Shown piece by piece: positions 24,905 to 36,693 of a stretch of DNA of 38,334 nt. Below the pieces are notes generated by a model. The model did no database searches and had not been told where the DNA came from. It worked only from the letters and a program-made list of their open reading frames with translations. Each line of letters starts with the position of its first letter. Position 1 is the first letter of the stretch. This DNA comes from Gamarada debralockiae (taxonomy: Eukaryota; Ascomycota; Leotiomycetes; Helotiales; Hyphodiscaceae). The translations under genes were made by a program, and so were the position numbers. The stretch spans positions 1 through 38,334 of the forward strand of contig NXFV01001924.1 of assembly GCA_002803225.1 (NCBI GenBank). Direction: 5' to 3'.

Positions 24905-25798
24905 AAAATGACGCAGACTAAAGGTATTTACAGACGGTCAGTTTCTGATTGGGTAACCCAAGAGCTGGCAGTGGGTATAACGGAAGGAAGTTGCTTTGAC
25001 TGAGGGTATTTCGTACCGAGAAAGATCAATTGATGGCTCTTATGAAGCTGGATTGGCATATCTTGAAATCATTTGAAGTTCGCGGTCCGATGATCGCAAT
25101 TCGTTGATGCCCTGGTCGCTAAGGAGCCTTCCCCGCCTGGCATGAAAAAGCCTTACAGAAGTTTTCCACTGCACATGCGCAGGACAAAATTTTGATTTCT
25201 TCCCCTTCTCTGGCCAGTCAGAAGAGGGCAGAGAACGCTTAGCTGCATGAATATGAAGTGTGACCTGCGGCTCGTAAGGAGCAATCATTATCATGAGAAC
25301 TTTTTCCACATGCATTCTTGTCTAGACAAACCTTGGCCTTGGCCTCTCGATCACTGATTCGTCAACTCCCCGTGGTACTACATCAAGGTGTCGTACGAGG
25401 CTATGCTGTCTACTGAAAGAGGCAAAGATTTTGCAGAATTCTTCGTCACCAGTTATAGTTCAAGATATCTCAATTATCTCCTCCAAATCCTACAAGATAC
25501 AGATCCTGTCCTGTTGAGTGCCACTGCTGTACCTTCTGTCGACCTGTTGGAAGACAGATAGGCACGGCAGTTCCTCAAGAACAGTGTATGACGCCCCTCG
25601 TGAAAAAGAACCAATGGTAAATCAAACTGAACTCCAGATAGCTAAAACCTTCGTTGATCCAGCTTGCTCGTAGCCAGCGAGTATCGCCATGCAGACAGGA
25701 TCAAAGACCCAGCGTTCTCAGACCATAACACTCCCAAGCCTCATCATGCCCAACCCTCCATCCCTATGTACCCAATCGTCACGTATCGACACTCGCAT
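24905..25798. other. Intergenic region between arg5,6 and the SNARE gene
   Basis: This is the upstream region of arg5,6 and the 3' flank of the SNARE gene. A 91-codon minus-strand ORF (25315-25040) has no recognisable features. I see no supported gene. Confidence 0.5.
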
Positions 25799-26732
25799 TT
25801 AATGGTGGGTTGCGACAACTGCAAGGAGAGTTAGCATCCTTCCAACAGTCTTGAGGGACTGTCGAGACTCACCGGCTGGAACAATGATGACAATGAGTAA
25901 GATGATTATTCCTATAATCAAGCACATTCGCATCTTCATGTCCTTCCACCACATTTGCTTGCGGACTCTGTTTGCACCACGACGGAAGCCTTGAGCTGAG
26001 ACTGCAAGGTTGTCGGTCTTGTCTTGGAGGGAGTCGAGACGTTCACCACGTTGTGAGACCTTGTTGATATTCTCGCGCATCACACCAACGGTGTCATCGA
26101 TTTGCTAGAAAAGTATGAAGGTTAGCAAACGTTTGATGCCATTGACAATGATAATTCCAGTATTCTCCCATGCCGAGACGCTCCAGTGTTGTTGTCCGTG
26201 GCTCCGAAAAGTCCTCGCAATAGTATGAACCAAAGCAAATGAATTCAAATTCGATGGTGGTTCCATCGTCCAGGCCGATGAGATTGCAAGATACGACGAA
26301 AATTGATGATGTCGCTGATATGCTACCACTTCGAGGGCAGCCTTCAATTGATAGCCACGCTCGCACAAGAGAACCGAAGCTGAAACAACTTCTGCGGCGG
26401 GCTCGACATCACAGAAGTCATCCAAAGCAGACCTTCCAGCATTGTCGCTCGTGTCTTCAGTCGGCGTATCTCATATATTGTCGTAGTCGCTGTTCGGAGA
26501 TTCCGGCGTCGTTCGTGCCCTTTGCGATCGCTGACGGAACGCTGCCCGAACGCTCCTTGCTGTCTCGTCCTCACCACGGCCACCCTCCATCGATAATTTC
26601 TCAATACAGAATTGCAAGATAACTTACTGCTTGAAGCGCCGCCGTTCTTGGTTGAGTTTGTGCACCACCGGCCGCTGGCTGTCCGTTGCTGCTTGGGATA
26701 TAAGGATCATACTGCTGAGGGTGCTCCGCCAT
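25799..26732 (-). CDS. Synaptobrevin/VAMP-type R-SNARE (Snc1/Snc2 family)
   Basis: Exons are 26732-26628, 26104-25873 and 25818-25799, giving 118 residues, the size of Snc1/Snc2. A Pro/Gln-rich variable N-terminus of about 30 residues is followed by an R-SNARE motif from T-A-A-L-Q-A through N-R-V-R-K-Q-M-W-W. The central ionic-layer Arg lies in S-Q-R-G-E-R-L. A juxtamembrane WWKDMKMR and a C-terminal membrane anchor rich in Ile/Val/Leu finish the protein (tail-anchored). It should act in fusion of secretory vesicles with the plasma membrane together with Sso and SEC-9 partners. The first intron is 523 bp, ten times longer than others here. The NLR-like gene lies upstream on the same strand with about 770 bases between the coding regions. 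Confidence 0.93.
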
Positions 26733-27505
26733 TGTGAATGATGTTGTTTGATTGAAAGAAGGTCGGTAGAGTGATTCGGAGTCGGTGGTAGAGTTGATTG
26801 CGAGGTGTTTTGATCGTGAGAGTGTTTGGTTGTAAGATTGTAGTTGAAGGAAGATGAGGTGGTGTTGTAGGTTTGATTGAGAGGTGTTTGGAGAGGCGAG
26901 CGATCGGAGCCGAAGATTCAGTTAGAAGGCCCAAACAGCAAGGTCGTGATTAGTCACGAAGAAGAGATGACGACGATGATTCCGATTTATTTTCAATTGG
27001 AGATGTGAATAATTTTGAAAGTGCAAATTTAATGACGGCTTTTACGGGATCTGTTCTCTTACGAGCGTACGCAATTCCGTGGCTGCTGATGGTCACGTGA
27101 AAATCGAGATTTGGAGACTTTCCAGCCGGTGGCAAAAGGCTGTGCATTTTTGTCGGCAAACCGGTCCTGCAGGAATATTGATTGCCTAAATATAGCTTCG
27201 AGGCCGTTCGCGATTCCAAATTACGTCACAACTGAGGCTCTGAGTCCCTCAACTTTCGATATCGTTGCAATTCGGAATAAATCCCACCCTCCCATCTGGG
27301 GCACCTTGGTTCTTCAGAATATCTCGAATATCTTCAACTCTTCGCATTCAAATTCATCCAAATGTTGTCTATGCATGGAAATCTTCCACGTGAAATGATG
27401 AGCAAGTTATCAATATCTGACCATCCTACGTCCCTTAATTTTAGCCCTGGCAGAGTAAATGACGAATAAATATTGTAGAAAGCTCCGAAGTTGCCCTTGC
27501 ACTCC
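26733..27505. other. Region between the NLR-like gene and the SNARE gene
   Basis: It holds the promoter and 5' leader of the SNARE gene and the 3' end of the NLR-like gene. The short minus-strand ORFs at 26707-27219 have no features of real proteins. Confidence 0.5.
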
Positions 27506-30500
27506 TCATCCTCCCTGGCCTTTCAAACCTTCCAGTTCCTCTTTTGTTCTGATTGTGTCAGGGTGATCAACACCAAGAACCTTCCCCCTCCCTTCAAGCG
27601 ACCGCTGGAAGAGCTGCCGCGCCTCAGCATTTCTATTCTGATCCTTGTAAACAAGTCCAAGTCTCGACAATGTGTCGCATGTTGTCGGATGTTCTGGGCC
27701 CCATTCTTGTTCTCTCAACTTTAGCACCTCCTTGAGTACATTCTCAGCTTCTCCGTATCTACGCTGGGACCTGTAAACCCCCGCCAAGCTGTGGAAAGTG
27801 TCAAGTGCAAAAGCCCAGCCAGGACTCCCATCACCAATCTTGATGTCGTCAAGGACTCTGTAATACAGATTTTCTGCTTGTTCATAACGGCCTTGAAGGT
27901 TATAGGTCATCGCAAGACTGCTCGCTGACCGCAACGTAGAAGGGTCTTTACGCCCGAGGGTCTTGTTTTTCAACTCGAGAGCCTGCTTGCCAAGGTGCTC
28001 AGCTTCAACATACCGGCCTTGGAACTGATAGAGGATCGAAAGGTTGTGAATAGAATGGACTGTATCGATATGGTCATCTCCTAGTTGTGCTCTGAAGCCA
28101 TCGAGCACTCTCGCCAAAAGTGTTTCCGCCTGCGAATACTTTCCCCGTAACTGATATACTATGGCAAGACTCCCCATCACTCTGAGCGTATCTGGATGTT
28201 CGGGTCCGACCTGAGTTTCACATGCGGCTATCGACAAACCGAAAAGCTTCTCTGCCTCGGCGTACAGTCCTTGGGCCTGATAGAATTCTGCAAAGGTGGA
28301 CGGGACGTATTTCCTTTCCGGATTTTCCAATCCTTTGGTTTCATACAGAGCGTTGTTTTCCATCGAAGCATTCAAGTGAGCCACGAGGGCCTGCTTTGAT
28401 TGCAATGTCATATCGACAACATTCGAGCTGTATGCATATGCAGCGAGCAAGTCGATAGTTTCGAGGGCATAGCTCTGGCGTTCTTTAAAGTTCAATCTCA
28501 ATTTGATCCAATCTTGGACAATGGGATGGATTCCGAAGTACATTTTATATCCTGATTCTTGAAGATTCTCCAGCAACGAAAGAGCTTTAAACTCGGCCAG
28601 AACATCTCTGAATTCGTTTTCGACCCAAACGCCGTTGACAGTAAATATGTTCATCCATTCTGGATTACTCTGAATGAAGTGGCAGTGGAACAGACCCTGA
28701 TGTATATGCTTGTTGTCCAAAAAGGCAGATATAGTAAGGAAGTGCTCCTTGTTCATTTTGCGACCCCCATCCCCTTTGATTTGCCGGAATGACATCTCCC
28801 AGGTTGTGAAAACACTCACAGCTGTGGCAGTTTCTTCATCGCTGAGTTTCTTTGTATATTCCCAGAGTGCCGGTATCTCCTTGAGTATTTTCTCTCTCCG
28901 ATTGTTGAAGTGATCGATGAAGAGGCCAGGAGGTAGATTGCGTGCTCGGATATATGCGCCCGCTTGATCGATGGCTAGTGCAAGATATCCCAATCGAGCG
29001 ACGATATTCTGACCCGCAGTCTTATCCACGTTTCCAATGCTTTCGTTGCCGGATGTACGAATGAGAAGTTCCATCCCTTCGTCTTCCGTCATTTTGCTGA
29101 CTTGAATCCTGCGACCCAGTCGTCCAGCATCTTCGTTCCTGCTAGTAAAGAGAATGTCTCCTCTGTTCCCACGAGGAAAATAATCTCTCACGTTCTTGCC
29201 CTCTTCATCGAAGAGACTTGGTGTGTCAAAGTTGTCAAATACGATCAACCATGATGTCTGCCATTTGCTCATTTCGGCGGTGACCAATTTGACACTTTCA
29301 TCAGCATTGGCAAAGTCCACTTTCGTGTTGAAAATTAACCCTTCAATCGCTGAAAAACTTCGAGCAGTCGAGCTAGGGCTAGATGCGTCTACCCAGAATA
29401 TGCTATCGTGTCTCTGGGACGCTTTGGTGCGACGACAATACTTGAGCGCCAGCTGAGTCTTTCCCGACCCGCCCATACCGTGCAGCACCACCACCGTGGG
29501 ATCTACCTCATCCCGGCGATCTTGAAATGCATTCGCAATCTCTTTCATCGGCCCCTCTCGATTTACGAACTGACTTACTCCTTTGGGGAAGTCGTATATT
29601 TGATGAGTTTCTGAGATCGGTCTAGCAACGCCTTGGTGGTCTTAGCTCTCAAGTTGATGAAAATGAAGGACAATTGATTATCTACCTAATTGCCTCAACA
29701 TGTACTTCGGAGAATATGTGCCAACAAGCGCGGATACAATCTCATCTATGCTTTGACTGACGTCGGGCTGGTTGAGATATGCCTTCGTGTGCGTCTTTAT
29801 CTCTCCAAGAGTCTTCCATTCCTCGAGTCCTATGTTCTCCAAGCCTCGTTCAACGTTCAGTCGATAGTAAAGCCTATCAAAATGTTTGTAATCCGCAGCC
29901 ATTTCTTCTGCAGTGGACTCCGAGTCTGTTGCCATCTTTTTGATAGCGTCGATCAGATCGGTTGGGATGATTCGCTGAAATATAAACGGCTTTTTGAAAC
30001 CGGTCACTTTCGGCTTGCCAGTTCCTATGCTCACTATGCAAGCTACATCGCGAGAGTCACCAAACACTGCCTCTGCCTCTGACATTAACTGCTTCGTCGG
30101 ATTGTTGCAGCCCAAGGCCGCGTCGACAAACTCCTCCTTAATTCCTTCTCTTCCAATTTCTATGCGCTTGAAGAACATCGGCGCCGCTGAGGTCGCTCGG
30201 CCGGCTTCCCAGATGGCACAGTCGTCTTCTTCATTCTTGTCCACTCGATAGGTTCGAAATAGTCGGGGTTTATTCTTTTGGATATTCAAGCCTGCGACGG
30301 CACATACGAAACTTTCATCCTGCATTAGTGGCCATCTTCCAACGACGAGGTCGATAGGTTTTACTCACACTCGACACATTTTCTCATTACCCAGCTCCAA
30401 CATCCCTTCCTCAGCATGTTCCGACCCCAATTTCAATTTCAAAACATCTTTGATCGCCCCTTCCAACTTCGATGCCTTATACCAACCATCCTTCCCGATC

Positions 30501-30904
30501 ATTTTCCTTTCTGAGAACACTGTCTTCGCAAGAATCCGATAATGATCGATAGCTTCCGGGACCGACATTCTCAACCTGCCAAGAAGTATAGCTATCAGGC
30601 TACCAATACAGTTAGCTCGTACTTCCGCGACTTCGTGGCCTTGGTATTGTTGCGTACCCGCCAGTACTTGTCCCACATATCAAATCGAAATACTCGCACG
30701 GCAGCGCAGGCTCGGACAGTTTCTGCGTCTTCTGAACACGCTTCATTATCTCGTCGAGGATGACGAGCTCGGATATTCCACGGATGCCGCCTCCATCTGC
30801 ACATCATAGTCAGCCACAACCTGTTACAGTAGCTTGCAAAGGGAGAGAAGAGGCTTACCCAACGATAGCAAGCGCACTCCATGTTGTTGTTCATTAGCCA
30901 CCAT
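27506..30904 (-). CDS. Patatin-NB-ARC-TPR protein (fungal NLR-like, PLP-1 type architecture)
   Basis: Exons are 30904-30859, 30796-30658, 30599-30371, 30319-29686 and 29631-27506, giving 1057 residues. The patatin-like phospholipase domain comes first: oxyanion motif DGGGIRG at 16-22, nucleophile elbow GTSTGG with Ser59, and catalytic Asp204 in a D-A-A context instead of the usual D-G-G/A. The NB-ARC domain follows: P-loop GMGGSGKT at 401-408, Walker B-like LIVFDN at 478-483, GDILFTSR at 507-514, and a GLPLA-like GYLALAID at about 564. About six TPRs of roughly 42 residues fill 795-1050. The third exon's donor, GTGTGA, is unusual; the better GTGAGT two bases on gives the wrong phase. Proteins of this layout act in fungal allorecognition and cell death. 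Its neighbour is a SNARE gene. Confidence 0.88.
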
Positions 30905-33225
30905 AATTCACTACTCACTAGAATCAACCTCCAAATTGTTGACCAGAAAGAATGGGGAAGTGACGCTTGTGACGAGCTTTACAGTTGAGCGTCGGCATTT
31001 TGCCGCTGTTGGTGGCGGCAGGGAGTTGATGGGGCTGAGCGGCTAGAGGGATGGGTTGCAGGGGATAGGGACATGGGGCTGAGACGAGGGCTTGACGACT
31101 GCCTCGTGAAGAGTCAGAGATGTGGAAAGCATTGGATTTTAGGAGAAGATTCTAGATAAGCTGCCTTGATAAATTTACTTTTTGATTGAAGTTTTGATAA
31201 GGTAGATTAGTAGCCTTATTGGATTCCATGAACAAGTGTCGGGCCGCGTGCCTTCCCGTGAGCGGGCCGAACAGGGAGACGACAATCGAAACAAATAGCT
31301 TCACGGGCCTGCCAACAGGGCCGGAGGGGAACCAGCATATTTACCAGCGAGTATTAATCCCAAACTCATTTGGGAATCGATTTAAGGACACACTTGAGCA
31401 TTGGAAGGGAACGCCATGATTACACAAAAAAGTCATATTGCAGTGATGTCTGGTATCTTCAAGTGAAAATTGAGTATGCCACTGCTTCATCTCCGCTATA
31501 TCTGCCATGCTCCAGCTGTCGATTCCTACTCTTCCCTTCTTCATGCGGGTAGTACAATCGCTCCCAGTTGACTCGAGGGACTCTTGTCACCTAAATTTTC
31601 TAGATTCATTTCTTCTGAACAACAATTTCCATCTATCCGCAAAGGCAGTCTTAAGCCAAAAACCATACACCCCACCCAACGCAACCCAAAGAACCTCTGT
31701 GTCATCGCCAGAGTCCTATCTCCTGACATTTACTACAAAAGCTTCCCAATTTCCTAGGCATCCTACTCGTTGTTCCCAACAAGCTTGCCACCATTATCGC
31801 TTTTCTACTGGTATGGTCCCGACGTGGCCGAGTATATTCTTAAGGTCTGAAGCAGTTTGGCCTTGGGCCAGCGTCAAACTATTGGATATGAGCGAGCAAC
31901 TTTCTGATAAATATAAGGATGCCGATGAAAGTGATCCTACTTCTCAAAGCAAGGCGGCTGCTGAAGCGACCATCCGCTTGCCGCGCCTGTGGGTATGTTT
32001 CTCCAATATGCGGCCCAGAGTTTTGCTTTATGACATAGACTATTTTCTTTGCTGATCATTCCAAAAACAATTCGAAGTACTTGGTACTGAAGGCCCAGGT
32101 TGAAATAGATCTTACTGTGGGAGAACATAACCGCGCGCTTAGTGGAACACTCCTCTCCTCAGATGGCCGTTAGGCCAAGTCAGCCGTGAGATGTAACATT
32201 GTTTCTCTAAAGATCTCGCAATAAAACAGGCTCCACTGCAGACAGGTTCTTAACCTAACTGAAAATGTTACTGTCCTTTGAAATTATCGTAGAGAACCGC
32301 GAGGAATCACATGCAGCTATCATATGAGCATCCATCACTCGGCCCGGCAAAAGCTCGTCGGATGGCACCTTCAACTTCAAATTCAAATGGTCATTCCAGA
32401 TGCAATAATAATCAAGAAAACTGAGATGTGCCAGAACTGTGCTTCAAGAGCCAACGCTGGCGATTGCCTCGATTATAAGGCTTGAATCAGTTAAGCGAGT
32501 AAATATCTGAGGCCTTCCTGTTCCAGAATCCCGAGAAACTCAAAATACCGGTAGTTTTATTAGCATCTTATGCCATCACCATTGACAGCTCACCAGCCCG
32601 CCCCTAGGCAAACCTTGAACGGCAATGAAGAATTTTCCTATCTACTTTCTGCTACTTCGGATGTCTATAATCATGACAATGACCACCGTGATGCATGTCG
32701 GAATCTTCGGTACGGTATTACTTGCATCTATCCAGAACGAGTTATTTAACTCTGAACCTCTCTTCCGCTTTCTTGATACTCTCTGCGCTTTTCTCGTATA
32801 GTTCGTATTAGATCGCTCTTTCCAAGACGCCGTTGAAAATTAAGGTTCCCCTCCCCCAGCCAGCTTAATAATGCAGGCACAACCCAGACCATTGCCTTCT
32901 TTCCTTTCGATTCTTTCCCTTTTCTTTACATCTACATTCAATATCCACGCTGCGGTAAGCTTTTGGAAGTTGTCTTACCCTCAGCTCACGATCCCCAAAG
33001 TGGTGGTTTTTGGTACGCTCTTTTGGCTTGACTTCAGGGCATTCAACATACATTTATTGACGGGACAAACCGGGACAACTTAACTTCATCTTTTGGAAAT
33101 CTCATTATTATTTAAATTGAAAAGTTATTCAAGGCACGAGTTGAGGTTCACGGCGTCATTGATCCGTTGCATCCACTTTCTTGGTGGAGGTATCACCGCC
33201 CTCGTGCAGCCAGATTGATCTCGAT
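30905..33225. other. Long intergenic region with two weak exon candidates
   Basis: No complete gene is seen. One weak candidate begins at 31888 (+): 36 polar codons followed by a GTATGT donor, with no clear next exon. The other is the signal-peptide-like segment at 32871. The ORF at 31507-32055 as a whole has mixed, unconvincing composition. Confidence 0.45.
32871..32954 (+). other. Possible signal-peptide first exon of a small gene
   Basis: ATG at 32871 opens 28 codons with a basic start, a hydrophobic core (S-I-L-S-L-F-F-T-S) and a small-residue end (H-A-A), directly followed by a GTAAGC donor. A CTTCAG acceptor near 33039 would add about 25 codons before a stop. The product would be a tiny secreted peptide; it may equally be chance. 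Confidence 0.2.
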
Positions 33226-34456
33226 ATGAGGCTCAATAGATGTTTGGCCCACACGGCCACAGCTTTGCTTGCAGGGGTTCAGGTTGCGCAAGCGATTCCT
33301 CTGGATTTGACATCTTCGGGTAAGTCTGAAGTACCGTTTGGGGGGCTTTCGGCTCACAAATACCACAGCATCAATTAAAGCCGCCGCAAGAACAGTCGCA
33401 AACGACATGATGTCCTACTATACCGGGAACCAAACCGGCGGCATTCCAGGAAACCTGCCTCCTCCGTACTACTGGTGGGAGGCTGGAGCCATGTTTGGAG
33501 CAATGATTGATTACTGGTATTACACTGGCGACACAACATACAACGACGTTACATCCCAAGCCCTCCTTTTCCAAGTCGGACCAAACCAAGACTACATGAC
33601 TCCCAATCAAACGAAGGCAACAGGTAACGACGATCAAGGATTTTGGGGACTAGCAGCAATGACTGCAGCCGAAACGAATTTCCAAAATCCACCTTCTAAT
33701 CAACCGCAATGGCTTGCTCTTGCTCAAGCCGTTTTCAACACGCAAGCTGCGCGTTGGGATTCTACTACATGTGGAGGAGGTCTGAGATGGCAGATCTTTA
33801 CCTTCAACAACGGGTACAACTACAAGAACTCTATCGCGAACGGTTGCTTCTTCAATCTCGCTTCGCGGCTAGCAAAATATACCGGAAACGACACTTACGC
33901 ACAATGGGCTGAGAAAACCTGGGATTGGACAGCAGCCATCAACCTCATTGATCAAAACTACTACGTCTACGATGGATCGGATGATACTACAAACTGCACA
34001 CAGATCAATCGCATCCAATGGACCTACAACGCCGGGACGTACCTGCTGGGTGCAGCCAACATGTACAACTACACCAACGGCTCGGAGATGTGGAGACAGC
34101 GTGTCCAGGGCCTTCTGACAGGAATCGATGTCTTTTTCAAAGATAATGTCATGCAAGAAGCCGCCTGCGAGGGCGTAGGAAGATGCAATGTCGATCAACA
34201 GTCCTTCAAAGCATATCTTGCGCGCTGGATGGCTGCGACTACTAAAGTGGCACCTTGGACATACGATGCTGTGATGGCGAAACTGGGGCCCAGTGCAGCG
34301 GCAGCCGCTCTCCAGTGTTCAGGCGGTGACAATGGACGAACTTGTGGGTTGAAGTGGACGAATGGCGCGACTTGGGATGGCAGTTATGGGGTTGGGCAGC
34401 AGATGGCTGCGTTGGAGGTTATACAGAGTAATCTTATCAGCAGGTTGCTGGGTTAG
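33226..34456 (+). CDS. GH76 (Dfg5/Dcw1-like) glycosidase with its GPI tail shifted out of frame
   Basis: Exons are 33226-33319 and 33369-34456, giving 393 residues as read. The signal peptide ends near V-A-Q-A. The catalytic domain shows [11 protein letters not shown], the Asp pair in GNDDQGFWG (Asp119, Asp120) and CGGGLRWQI followed by [11 protein letters not shown], all hallmarks of fungal GH76 alpha-1,6-mannanase/transglycosidases that link GPI proteins to wall glucan. The frame ends at a TAG at 34454-34456. A frame two bases on (from 34444 to a TGA at 34627-34629) encodes a Ser/Thr/Gly/Pro linker and a hydrophobic tail (F-L-T-A-V-V-C-V-S-L-V-G), a typical GPI-attachment signal. One missing base near 34441-34443 explains this. 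Without the tail the enzyme would be soluble and secreted. Confidence 0.85.
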
Positions 34457-34629
34457 TGACGAATAGCACGGATGGTACGAGTAAGGTAGATCCGAATGCT
34501 AGAATCAATCCGGCTGCGGCTATTCTTGTACCGGGTCCGGCGACAACGGCGGGTAAAGGTGGTGCTGGATTCTTGACTGCTGTTGTTTGCGTGAGTCTTG
34601 TTGGGATGTTTTGGTGGATGATTGTGTGA
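34457..34629 (+). pseudogene. Out-of-frame GPI-attachment tail of the GH76 gene
   Basis: Sixty-one sense codons in the frame starting at 34444 code for N-S-T-D-G-T-S, a small-residue stretch, and a hydrophobic C-terminus with a W-W-M-I-V end just before TGA. Dfg5-like proteins normally carry such a tail, so this is its detached remnant. Confidence 0.7.
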
Positions 34630-34666
34630 TCAGTGGGGAAGAGCAGGTGTATACTATACCCCCCTG

Positions 34667-34727
34667 AATGTTTGTTAATCCCCACTTATTTTGCCACAAT
34701 ATCACCCGACAATTTATCACCTTATTT
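34667..34727. repeat. Left TIR of the Tc1/mariner element
   Basis: It is the inverted match of 37041-37099 with a few single-base gaps and changes. It contains GTTAATCCCCACTTATTT and ends TTTATCACCTTATTT. Confidence 0.85.
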
Positions 34728-35923
34728 CAAGGGGTTTTTTAACCTGTTTTTATGGCTTGATTTTATGGCTTCCTAATTAAGATTATTAACACTAAGGCAC
34801 TTAAGTAAGAATATATAAATGTACTCAAAGTGAGTGTTTCATGTAGTACTTTGTAGGGGCCCCCCTCTGCATCAATAATTGCCTGGCATCTCCTCCACTA
34901 TGATTCATACAGGCTCTTAATAAAATCATCAGGTACAGCCTCCTACGCAGCTTGTATAATCCTTCTCAATTGAGAGTGAGTGAGCTTTGCTACATTATAC
35001 TATGCTTGCCAGTAGTGCTTTTGTATCCAATCCTTTATCCATTCCCATATGTGTTCAATGAGATTTAAGTCTGGGGAGTATAGGGGCCACTTAATCTAAG
35101 GGATATAGTAGTCAAGAAGCCACTCTCTTGTCTCGAGTGACCTATTGTTGGAACGTGACACCTGAGTCATAACCCACTTGGCACTGTTGCCTAGGGTATG
35201 AGTCACTACGCTGTATATATAGCCCTAGGATCAGTACTCTCTAAATGTCAAACTGCTTTCATATTCTACAATTATGACCTCGCAACACCTATGACAAGAT
35301 GCCCCGTCTTGCTGGTATATCACCCCAGGGTGAGCTTGAATATAGGCATCCATGAGGGTCAGAATATGCTCGCTGTAAAACGTGGAGTATATATTATACC
35401 ACTCCTTCTCCCAAAAGCAATGAGGCCCCTTCCTCCCACCTATAATACTACCCTAGAACATCTAAGCTTTCTGCTTTGAGTACTTGTGTTGCACACAATT
35501 TGCGTTGTATTTCTCACTTCCATCCTTAAGCTTAGTGACCTATTCAATAGTGTGTGCTCCCCCTCTTGCCTAGATCTTATTAGAAAACATTTGCAATAAA
35601 GGCGTGCCTTAATTCTAAGTGAGCCCTATGCGTGCAAAGTCCACTCTCTCACGTTTCACAGCTGGGTCGTCTGAAAATCCCTTCCTCAGTCTTCCCTCTT
35701 TTATAACCAAGAGTTCTTATCACTGTCGTGATTGCTTCCTCTCCTATACTATGAAATTCAGGAGCATATATGGGTATTGCTTTCTAGGGATATGCCAGCG
35801 AGAGGGGGATGTAAGAAGTCATGCTTTCAGCTCCTTGTGACGTGGTGTGTTAAGGAGAGGAGGAGCACCACACTTATTCTTGTTCTAAGGTGTTAGTCTA
35901 TGGTGATTGGCGTACTGAATCTG

Positions 35924-35932
35924 ATAGTAGGT
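35924..35932. repeat. Target-site duplication, left copy (ATAGTAGGT)
   Basis: The 9-bp sequence is identical to 36694-36702 and borders the nested element. Within the host transposase it corresponds to the codons A-T-Y-Y. Confidence 0.8.
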
Positions 35933-36693
35933 ATGCTGCGCACTGGGATCCCGTGGGATAGATTTGACTTTTTAGTCCCATCCCAGGGGATCCTAATGGG
36001 ATGCCAAGATCTCACTTATTTATCACATGCAAAACCATATGACTAGTATAATGTTTAATATAGTTCTATATCCCTTATTTATACGTTTTTACTTCGCTTT
36101 TCTCTTGTTTTTAATTTTCTTTTTATCTTTCTTTTATTTCACGTGATTATATATCCTTTATTCCTCTTCATTTTTTTTTTCGTCCATTTCTTCATCTCTC
36201 TTCGTCCCTTTCTTCATCTCTCTCTTTCATTACCTCTCTTCGTACATCTTAGTGTTTAATTACTTTCGCAAAACGCGAAAATTTAAATCTTTCATTTGCT
36301 CATTTACTCTAGTGTAATTTAACTCTATTCGAAGGCGTATGCTAGGCTTAACTTTAGGCTTTATTGAGTATTAAATGCGAAATTAAATAAGTTAAATTTA
36401 GAACATACGAAATAAAGTGATATACAAGCTTAATGCAAGCTCAGCATAAGCTTAGTATATAAGGTAAGCCTCAGGTATAAAAGTATATAATACGCAGCAC
36501 GAAATCATGTGATATACAATAAAGTTCTATAGGATAGAGTCAGTATTTGTTGTTCTATCCTATAAGGTAAAGACCTTAAAGTATCCTATCTTATAGAATC
36601 CTATACTAAGAGCTATTATTTTAAGATATTTATATCATTTGCAAATCACGTGACCAGTAGAGAATGGAATCCAATGGGATAGTGCGCAGTCTA
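35933..36693. mobile_element. Nested 761-bp non-autonomous DNA element
   Basis: The element is inserted in the Tc1/mariner transposase and flanked by a 9-bp duplication. Its ends carry an inverted CTGCGCACT (35936-35944 and 36681-36689), then GGGAT/ATCCC-rich subterminal sequence. It has no ORF of note, an AT-rich body, a pyrimidine tract with a near-exact repeated TTTCTTCATCTCTC, several TCACGTGAT-like palindromes and a 10-bp inverted repeat (36528-36537 and 36555-36564). The 9-bp duplication resembles Mutator-like insertions, but assignment to a superfamily is inference. Confidence 0.75.

Noticed and set aside
26105..26627. ORFs inside the long SNARE intron
   Set aside because: Both flanking exons join exactly to a complete R-SNARE; the ORFs overlap on both strands and show no features.
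31507..32055. 182-codon + strand ORF
   Set aside because: Mixed composition without domain. Only the part from 31888 looks polar and exon-like, and no partner exon was found.
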